Positions 56,076 through 64,000 of a stretch of 64,000 bases of DNA are shown here, piece after piece. The stretch is from Pinus tabuliformis (taxonomy: Eukaryota; Streptophyta; Pinopsida; Pinales; Pinaceae): contig CM062813.1 in the NCBI GenBank assembly GCA_031772625.1, positions 767,436,720-767,500,719 on the forward strand, read 5' to 3'. The notes beneath the pieces are model-generated. The model did no database searches. It was not told the DNA's origin and saw nothing but the letters and a program-made list of their open reading frames with translations. Position 1 is the stretch's first letter. Each line of letters starts with the position of its first letter. A program made the translations under genes and the position numbers.

Positions 56076-56502
56076 TGCTGCCTTTGTGTTTCACAAATGG
56101 ATGCTCTTAAGTGTCCTCCAACACCTTCTATATATATACATAAGAAGGGCTTCTCAAAACATCCAACAAGGGCTTATCCAAATTTCAAGGAGCTTATTTA
56201 ACTCAAGCTAGCCTTGACTCATATGGTACAAACCCACTCATATACTTCAAAAATTTCATAACTCCATTTCTACAACTCTGAATCGAGTGATCTTCATCGC
56301 ATCGGATTGGTCTTGACGAGAGCTATCATCCTCACCCATCACATGTCGAAATGTGCTCATGGTTTTGGACCAAAACATGATGGGTGAAAAACACCAACCT
56401 TGGGTTCCAAGCCCACAAGTGACTCTTGTGATGCTCCATCCTCCAAACTCTAAAACCTAGGTATTGGAGTACCTCCTAAGCTATTCAAAAATCAGCAGAA
56501 TT

Positions 56503-57930
56503 CTCCACCATCTCCACCTGCAATACATACCATTCAATCACATGATGAACATCTTTAACATACTTCTTAAGCAATGACACATGGAAAAAATCATGTACTT
56601 TCACTATTGGAGGAAGCGCAACTCGATAGGCTACTAGTCCAACGCTTTCAAGAATCTTGAAAGGTCCACAAAACCAAGCTACTATCTTTGCACACGATCC
56701 AATCTGCGAGGATCTCTTCTTTGGCTTGATGTGCAAGTACACCGGTTCCCCAACCTAGAACTCCTTAAACAACCTGTTTCGATCTACATATTTTTTCTGT
56801 CTGTCTCATGTTTCCTTTAGATTCTTCTTGATTACCTACATTTCCTGTTCCATTTCTTCTAACATGTCCGTCCAATCAATACCATGTTCACTAAATCACT
56901 CCAACTAATGGGAGTATTACAAATCCACCCATAAAATGCCTCAAATAGACTCATCCTTAGTGAATCCTATTCACCATTGTTATAAGAAAAATCGACCAAT
57001 GGAAGATACTCTTCCCATCTCCTTTACTGGTGCATCACATACATCCTTAACATGTCCTCCAATATCCTATTGACCCTCTCTGTCTGTCCATCTGTTTACG
57101 AATGATAAGTTGTATTGAAGGTCAACTCTATACCTAAACCTACAAACAACTCCTTCCAAAACTTGGAAGTGAACTTTGCATCCCTGTCTGACACAATCTT
57201 CTTCATAACACCATGAAATCTAACCACGTCTCTGATGAAGACCTGTGCTACATCACTAGCTGAATACATAGTCTTCACTGGAATGAAGTGTGCTACCTTG
57301 GTCAACATGTCCACCATAACCATGATGGAATCATGATGTCTAGATGTCCTCGACAAACCTATAATGAAATCCATGGAAATGACCTCCCATTTCCATTCTG
57401 GATTCAAAATCGACTGTAGTAGTCCACCTGGATGTCTACACTCTGCCTTTACCCGTTGACGGTCCAAACATGTAGCCAAAAACTCTGCCACATTCTTCTT
57501 CAGATTCAACCAATAACAAAACTTATTTACTGATGTCAATGTATTTTGGTAGCCTTGGTGACCTGAATACGGTTTCGCATGAAACTCCCTCAAGATAATC
57601 TTCTTGAGCTCACTAATGTCTGGCACATATATCGCGTCCCAAAATTTGATCAAGCCATGTGTTGAGAGATGATAGTCCACATCCTGTACACCTGTACCAC
57701 TACCTTTACCTATACCTTGACTTTGTTGTAACCTTTTCCTAAGCTCTCTATACCTACCATCTTGCTGACCTACTTGTAAAATCTGATCCCGCAAGTCTGT
57801 CCCATAAGAGCTCATAGCTGCTATATGATTCACATGTATCCGCCTGCTAAGAGTATATGCAACTCTTTTCTCTTTACCCTTAATGTACTTGATCTCAAAG
57901 CCAAACTCACTGATTGTGGCCAACCATATA
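56503..57930 (-). pseudogene. chromovirus integrase (broken)
   Basis: Minus-strand. The zinc-binding H...H (L-R-E-F-H...S-G-H-Q-G) is present, but the C-x2-C pair reads C-L-D-R: the second Cys is Arg. In the core, the first D is in I-S-M-D-F-I, the second in V-S-D-R-D-A-K-F, and the third catalytic residue lies past a stop at ~57,094 in 'T-D-G-Q-T-E-R-V-N'. The C-terminal part (56,503-56,742) has [10 protein letters not shown] and H-V-S-L-L-K-K-Y-V, a GPF/GPY module that precedes the chromodomain. Three or more stops lie between 56,740 and 57,095. Confidence 0.85.
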
Positions 57931-59050
57931 ACTTGCCCAAAATTCAGATTTGGCTAGTCAAAAAAGTATCTCAATCCATTGTGATAACTCATAAATTTAA
58001 ACCTCCTTCCAAGAAGATCATGCCTCCACATATTCAATGCTTGAATGATCATTTCCAACTCAAGATCATGTGTTAGATAGTTTTACTCATGCTCATTTTG
58101 TTTCCATGACTCGTAACATACTACTTGTCCCTCCTACATAAGGATTCCACTATGTTCTCTCTTGCAAGCATCTGTACACACTACAAACTCTTTGTCTTGG
58201 TCCGCAATATTTAACACTAGAGTGTTTGTCAAAAATTGCTTTAATTGCTCAAAACTTGTTGCACATTCCTTTTTCTATTCAAATTTCTTACCTTTCCTCT
58301 GTAATGACGTAATAGATATGAAATTCAAGAGAAGTTCGTAATGAACCTCTATAATAATTTTCTATCCCCATGAATGATCATACCTCATCCACGTTTCCAG
58401 GAGTTGACCACTCCATTGATAGGTCTTATCTTCTCTGGATCTACTGTTATGCCTTCCTTGGAGACCACATGCCCCAAGTAATGCACTTCTATATGAAAGA
58501 AACTACATTTACTGAGCTTAGCATACAATTGATGCTCTCTCAACAGTCTCAACATTGATGATAAATGTTGGAGATGCTCTTCCTCATTCTTAGAATAGAT
58601 GAAAATGTCATCAATGAATATGATAACAAACTTGTCTAGATATGGATGCAACACATTATTCATCAAACACATAAAGGTAGTTGGAGCATTAGTCAAACCA
58701 AATGGAACTACAACAAACTCATAATGCTCATACCTGGTTTGGAAAGTTGTCTTGTAAATATCCTCTTCCTTGATGCGTACCTGATGATATTCGGATCTCA
58801 AATCAATCTTTGAGAACATTACAGCTCCCTTTAACTAATAAAATAAGTCATCAATCCTCGGCAACATGTACCTGTTCTTGATGATCCCCTTGTTTAATTG
58901 CTTGTAATCAATGCATAACTTGAGAGTACCATCTTTCTTCTTCACAAACAAGACCGGTGCACCCCATGGTGATACACTTGGCCTAATGTATCCTTTGTCC
59001 AACATTTCCTTCAACTACAACTTCAACTCTACTAAATCTAGAGTGCTCAT
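57931..59050 (-). pseudogene. chromovirus reverse transcriptase and RNase H (broken)
   Basis: The RT start is recognisable near 59,040 ([12 protein letters not shown]), then C-I-D-Y-K-Q-L-N. The open block 58,385-58,819 has [15 protein letters not shown] and the catalytic F-I-D-D-I-F-I-Y-S, normal for gypsy RT. RNase H follows at ~57,930-58,320 (V-C-T-D-A, then Y-L-T-H-D-L-E-L) with several stops. The integrase feature continues directly. Confidence 0.85.
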
Positions 59051-59322
59051 CCTGTATGGTGCCTTTGATGTTGGTGTTGCCCCTGGTACCAACTCCACTT
59101 CTCTATGAGGCAAAAATTATGAGATCTCTGTTGGAAACACATCCTAAAAATGTTTTTTAAAACCGGGTACCTGCTCACTATCTCCACATCCTCATCCTCC
59201 TTACCTTTGTCACAAGAAATGTGCATTGTAAATAACAAACATCCTTTTATGCAATTGCGCTTTGCCTTCATAGTTGTCACCATGCTAACTAATGTTGCTT
59301 TCTTCTTACCCTGCAAGATTCT

Positions 59323-59860
59323 CTACTCCCCATTGTCATCCAAGCACTCAATGGCTTTGTCATAAAAGTCCACTTTAGTCATATGAAGATATAGCCAGTC
59401 CATACCCAAAAGCACATTGTATGTCCCCAACAGTAATACATTCAAATGTGTTGAAGTAGATATTCCATTCAACTCAAATTTGTAATTTCTTACATGATGA
59501 ACTCTCTCTTGGTACCTGTAGCCAACTGTACTAACCAAGGTTCTACATGCACTTCTTTATTCAAACCACACTTATCCACCATGTCAGGGTTCACATAACT
59601 ATAATTAGATCCAGGGTCAATCTAAATAGAAACAACTTGATCACAAAGCTTACCATCCATCTCAATGATATATGCCTCATGATTTTCCTGCGTATTATCC
59701 AACACTTCATATATACAAGGAATGCTCTGCCCAACATCCCCAACAATATGCACCTCCTATGCACTATAGATCTTAGGCCTACCACCATGATTCTATGGAC
59801 AATCCATCTTAAGATGCTCCTTACCACATGTCCAACACTCCAACTGTCCTGTACCATCAC
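59323..59860 (-). pseudogene. chromovirus zinc knuckle and protease (broken)
   Basis: The zinc knuckle C-W-T-C-G-K-E-H-L-K-M-D-C lies at 59,799-59,837, a CX2CX3HX4C variant known from plant gypsy elements. A TAG follows. The protease reads I-D-P-G-S-N-Y-S-Y-V (active site D-x-G-S) near 59,610 after another TAG, and ends with V-L-L-G-M-D-W-L near 59,400. Confidence 0.8.
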
Positions 59861-60041
59861 CTATATTATGTTGTTGTGTCTGATGTCCCTTTATAGCTAC
59901 ATCGAAATTCTTATGCTGTGCAACATTCTCTTTTCCTTCTGCATTATGAGGCCTTTCTCTTTCCGACTGCCATTTACATTTACTTTTATCTTTCCCTTTC
60001 CATCCTTCCTGAGATTTTGTCTTACTCTTTGACTATTCATA

Positions 60042-60990
60042 TCAATTATTTAGTTTCCCAATAACTTCCTCAAGTGACCAGGGATCATCATCCTCAATTC
60101 GATCTCTAAATTCTAATGGCAATCCACTGAAAAATATCTGAACTTTAGCCTTTTCATATTTAAGACATCGTACATAACTTAGTAGCTCTAAGAACTTGGT
60201 CGTATACTCCTCATTTGTCATCGATCCCATTTTGAGCTCATATAATTCCCTGGATTTGTTGTCGTAGTACCTTTTCGATAAGTGCTTCTTTCTTAAGAGT
60301 CTATTGAATTCATACCAAATCAACACCTCTTTCCTGATGTCTCTGAACTATTTTACATCTTCTGACAAGATATCTGCTTTCCCTTTGAGGCTTAAGATAG
60401 CTATTTTGGCCTTCATATTCTCAGTATACTCATGCAGTTCAAAGAAATTATGCATACCAAGTAACCAAGCCTCTACATCCTCAAGATTCTTCAATTGTCC
60501 ATCAAAATTAGGTGGATTCGCTTTATTAAAATCGTCCGACAAGTATCCCTTATCACTCCTCTTGTAAGGGTGATAACAATGACGATCATGATACCTGTCA
60601 GAGCCATAACTAGAATAGTACCGGTGTCCATCAACTCTCTTATTTGGAGTATCCAAGAATTTACCATCTTTAATCATGTCATCTCTATATGAACTATGAT
60701 GACCATGATACCTACTTCCATATGCCCCATTAGTCCCATTTTCCTATCCATAGCTGATCCAGAGTGGTCCCTGTCTCAACGATTTTGACAAACTCTGAAG
60801 GATTACTGCATTGACGTCTGCTTATTTCTCCTGTGCCTGCATGATTATGTCATTATCTGCTTTACAACTCCTTATTTCTTCCTTCAAACTCCTCAATGTG
60901 TCTGCTGAGTCAAAAGAGTGCCCAAAACCACGTCGCTCATCTAATTCATAGGGAGAATATTTTTAGTCTACCATCTTTCTAGTCATCTTG
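60042..60990 (-). pseudogene. chromovirus Gag capsid region (broken)
   Basis: Minus-strand. Residues before ~60,680 are poorly conserved. 60,348-60,677 contains N-P-P-N-F-D-G and 'K-A-K-I-A-I-L-S-L-K-G-K-A'. 60,042-60,326 contains F-N-R-L-L-R-K-K-H-L and 'Y-T-T-K-F-L-E-L', then 'F-S-G-L-P'. These are the landmarks of the Retrotrans_gag family. A stop separates the two blocks. Confidence 0.8.
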
Positions 60991-61490
60991 ATTTCTTCCT
61001 AAAAGGCATACTGTGTTAGCTAAATCAAATTATAAACAAACCAACATACCTTAGTATAACTCAGGGAGGATATTTCATTTGCAAGACCGACCATATTAGC
61101 ACAATAAATATATAAATATAATCATATCAACATACAGATATCATCCTAACCATAGTCCAACCATCAATGCATGACCATACCCATCACACATCATGACCTC
61201 ATGCATGACAACTACACCCATATCAATGTATTCATAATCAACATAAGTGTGACACACATGCATACACCTTACATACAAACATTAACATGCATGTCGAGTG
61301 CATAACTAACATAAACTCATGATAAACACATCCAACAACAACGACATTAACTTTTCACATGGCAACACCATTGTAACCATAACCAATACCATGCATACAC
61401 AACCATCACATAGACCATAAAAATGAAAACACATATGCAACCGACATGAATGTATGACCAACACACTGCCCATCAAGTCCAAGGGGTGTA

Positions 61491-61506
61491 CCATGCTCTA
61501 ATACCA
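61491..61506 (-). other. primer-binding site of chromovirus
   Basis: On the minus strand TGGTATTAGAGCATGG, three bases inside the 5' LTR. It is one base from the initiator-Met consensus. Confidence 0.8.
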
Positions 61507-61509
61507 CTC

Positions 61510-63542
61510 TGTAACACCCTCCTCCCACATCTACCCAAGTAACCGGCCAGCTGGGGTAAACTTGTGACGAGAGGATACTATGATCTTATTCAACCTCGGT
61601 CACCTTAAGGAAGTGGAACCGAAAAAACACAACCAAACTGACCATCCACACATCCTACAAAACCTCTAAGAGCTACCCCACCTTTCTAGGTGACCAACCC
61701 CTGAGGGAACTCAATAGTTCAAGGACCTAGAGTCCCAGCCACTCCCTTTCCAAGCCTTCCAAGTGACTGAGGGTTCCAGTCGCTCCCATGAGCCTGCTTG
61801 AGTGCGATTGTAGCCTTTTTTTGCTAGTGCTATGCCAGCAAATGTAAGAACTAAGGCTAAATTCCAGGGCTAGGACCCATTCACTTCCTAAAACTTCATG
61901 GAATTCACATAAATTAAAAGAAACATAGAGACAATGCCAATGTCAATTTTTGAACAAAGACTTGACTGGACCCTTTCTAGCCATGACATGCATTTCATCA
62001 AACTTGTCACAAATATGCATTCTACAAGTTTAAACAATAGATATGATGATAGGGGTCTTATAAATATCTGAGAATCGCTAATAAGCATCGATTCCTTATC
62101 ACATTAGCTACATTATCATCTATTATGTCATATATTTATTGTACATTCATTTACAAATCAAAACATGACAAGAACCATACATTTTCACTGTCATAAAATA
62201 TATTCATAACTAGCATATAAACACTAGAAATAATGAGGATAAATTAGCCATAAATGCCACATATAATCTAGTACGTTTTCTCATAAATTACCAAGAAAAG
62301 AAACTCCTATTAATGAATGCAAAATCCAACCTAGTATGGGACTACCATGTTCCACCCGACCATAGATTGGTCGAGCCAAGTCTCTCTTCAGCCAATCACT
62401 TGCGTGCCATTTTCTAAGCATGAATGTGGGACTCAAACCAAAAGAACCAACTAAGGCTTCCCGAGGCTAAACCACCTTATCCTCATCAATAGAATCAAGC
62501 TTTAACATAATGCTCACTGAATCATTAGTCCATAAACAAGCATGGATGCCACCGGATTTCTCCAACTACACTGTGAGGAATTTTCCTGTCTCCTAGTCTC
62601 TAGGATTTACCACAATCCACATTCCAATCCAGGGATCACTAGGCCATAATCAAGACACCTCCCTCTAGGCGTTAGGGGTATATCCCACCATTCACCGACA
62701 AGGATTCCTAGGCTTGATCAAGGGAAACCACCTCTAAGATTTATGTATATCCCTCTATTCATCGGTTGATGATTCCTAGGCACACAATACTTGGCTTTAT
62801 TGCAACCCACAGTTTGGTTCATGGATCACTAGGCCATGTGTTCTTTCATTCAGAGATCCACCTCACTCAACTTCGAATCCATCCAACAATCCAGCTCAAC
62901 CAAAACATGTGAACCCCATCTCACTATGGCTATCCAGAAATGGAAGGGCAAGGCAAGGCTGAATAACAGTGTCACACTTGGAAAAACCCATGCCGATGAC
63001 AACAAGAGAACCAAGAAAACACATGCATAACCATGCATGCCAAATATAGCAAGTAAATCACACATGCAAATCGATACCTGCAATTAAACCCGCTGCAGCT
63101 ATTTGATCCTACTCTTCCTTGCTTGATCTTTGCTTCCTCTTGTCTTTCTTGATCTAATGCTGAAGTGCTCTAAGAAAACTCGAAGTATCCAAGAGTGTGT
63201 GAGAGAGAGAACAGAGAGAGAACTCAAAAATTGAACTAACCAAAAGCCTCATTTTCTATTATTTTCCTTCATTTTCCTCCTCACATGCAACGTGTGACCT
63301 TTTACCTTCCTTTTCTCCTAATTTCCATTATTTTCATAAATAAATTTCCAAAAAAACAATTTTGCCTTTCCAAAGCCTTTGTTATTTCCTTTACCAATTT
63401 CCTTAGTCATAATAACCAAAATGAGCACCCACATTAGAATATTTTGTCCAACATTCAACTTGGAATAAGTGTCCCATAACAATGGTTATTATTTTTCCTC
63501 TATTAACTTTTATTACATGGAATTTTCACCAAGGCCGTTACA
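61510..63542 (-). repeat. 5' LTR of chromovirus (2033 bp)
   Basis: On plus it runs TGTAACACCCTCC...GGCCGTTACA. The full-length copy contains the ~350 bp missing at 48,058. It carries GTCGCT/AGCGAC-type words at ~61,730-61,790 that match 47,630-47,690. Confidence 0.9.
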
Positions 63543-63930
63543 GGAATTTTCAGTTTTGGGTCCGTAGTTGTTTCCTGGTACAAGAGGAAGCAAAGATCTA
63601 TGATGCTCAACTCAACAAAAGCAAAATACATGGATGCAAGTCAAGTAGGATGTGAGGCGATCTAGATGAGAAAGATACTTGTTGGGTTGTTTGGTCAGAT
63701 GATGGATCCAACTGTGATCTATTGTGATAATTAGAGTTGCATCAAGATATATGAGAATCTTGTTTTTCATGATCGATCCAAGCATATAGATATCCGGTAT
63801 CACCATTTACAATATTGTGCTTAGAGGTAGATAATGTTGTTGTAGCACATTCTGACAAAGGAACCAAATGCCGACACTTTAATAAAGGCCTTGTCATGAG
63901 GGAAGTTCGAGTTCCACAGGTGAAGGATAG
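63543..63930 (+). pseudogene. copia RNase H end (fragment of the decayed host element)
   Basis: Continues the RNase H reading cut at 47,404: F-S-V-L-G-P, then S-W-Y-K-R-K-Q, then 'F-H-D-R-S-K-H-I-D-I-R-Y-H' near 63,765, with stops in between. It ends near 'N-A-D-T-L-I-K-A'. Confidence 0.8.
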
Positions 63931-64000
63931 GGATGGTTGATAATCCATTTCTTGCTGAGAGGTGTTGAAGCCCCGAAAATCGGGTCGAAAACAAGGGGGA

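Larger units (their letters stand above)
49626..56497. mobile_element. TG...CA insertion in the chromovirus, carrying a copia element
   Basis: TGTTGAATTTCC (49,626) to AAAATCAGCA (56,497), flanked by gaatt at 49,621-49,625 and 56,498-56,502. Without the copia element 50,821-56,075 it is about 1.6 kb. Neither end is repeated internally, so it is probably a solo LTR of a ~1.6-kb-LTR family. It contains 'TCTTGACGAGAGCTATCAT' at 56,311. No ORF with a domain is seen in 49,626-50,820 or 56,076-56,497. Confidence 0.75.
47405..63542 (-). mobile_element. Ty3/gypsy chromovirus, split by a nested insertion
   Basis: It is minus-strand: 5' LTR at 61,510-63,542, gag, protease, RT, RNase H, integrase, chromodomain, 3' LTR at 47,405-49,147. 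The TSD ggaat is at 47,400-47,404 and 63,543-63,547. Without the 6.9-kb insertion at 49,626-56,497 it is about 9.3 kb. Several stops and frameshifts make it inactive. Confidence 0.9.
42854..63963 (+). mobile_element. decayed Ty1/copia element, host of the right-hand nest
   Basis: Copia coding segments occur at 43,730-46,528, 47,149-47,404 and 63,543-~63,930. They join in register across two insertions with perfect target duplications. The left limit is uncertain: I chose the TG of 'tgttaacttgtgtgac' as the LTR start. The 3' LTR may begin at about 63,963 ('tgttgaagcc') but does not match the proposed 5' LTR, so the right end is also uncertain. Confidence 0.6.

Noticed and set aside
59547..60032. 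161-aa plus-strand ORF with hydrophobic segments
   Set aside because: Antisense shadow of the chromovirus zinc-knuckle and protease region, which has clear motifs on the minus strand.
1..64000. tRNA, rRNA, riboswitch or organelle-derived DNA
   Set aside because: Looked for the characteristic words on both strands while reading and found none that could be supported.

Overview
The window looks like heterochromatic, repeat-rich DNA from a large plant nuclear genome. A gymnosperm would fit, but nothing here proves it. Apart from the proteins of mobile elements I recognise no host gene, tRNA, rRNA or organelle DNA. The evidence is nested Ty1/copia and Ty3/gypsy LTR retrotransposons with plant-type primer-binding sites (initiator-Met TGGTATCAGAGC-like, and a Tat/Ogre-like TGGCGACTC...), perfect 5-bp target duplications at several nesting joints, and long decayed AT-rich spacers.

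Left third (1-18,862). A minus-strand copia fragment (gag at 1-410, 5' LTR at 817-1943) faces a related plus-strand, gag-only copia element (2167-18,862). The 5' LTR of that element is split by a 4.6-kb TGTTAG...CTAACA element (2313-6925, TSD ggttc), which carries an intact 503-codon ORF. Its internal region is split by a non-autonomous Tat-like LTR element (9570-17,367, TSD agggt) whose only recognisable protein is a nucleocapsid-protease polyprotein. Around that ORF the Tat-like element carries an array of interleaved inverted repeats with the layout of tandem H-type pseudoknots. This is the most novel thing I see in the window.

Middle (18,863-42,853). Degenerate satellite-like repeats are followed by decayed spacer, a copia element with both LTRs but almost no gag (25,811-31,315), more satellite, and a second, ORF-less member of the TGTTAG family (33,442-35,611). 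After that come unrecognised spacer, a 78-bp tandem repeat, a 1.1-kb tandem duplication and a 116-bp near-perfect palindrome.

Right third (42,854-64,000). A decayed copia element is cut by a solo LTR (46,529-47,148, TSD gacaa) and by a minus-strand Ty3/gypsy chromovirus (47,405-63,542, TSD ggaat). The chromovirus is cut between its integrase and chromodomain by a TG...CA insertion (49,626-56,497, TSD gaatt). That insertion contains a young Tnt1-like copia element (50,821-56,075) whose polyprotein is interrupted by only three stop codons. The joints give a relative order of insertion: satellite, then gag-only copia, then the TGTTAG and Tat-like elements on the left; decayed copia, then solo LTR and chromovirus, then TG...CA element, then Tnt1-like copia on the right.
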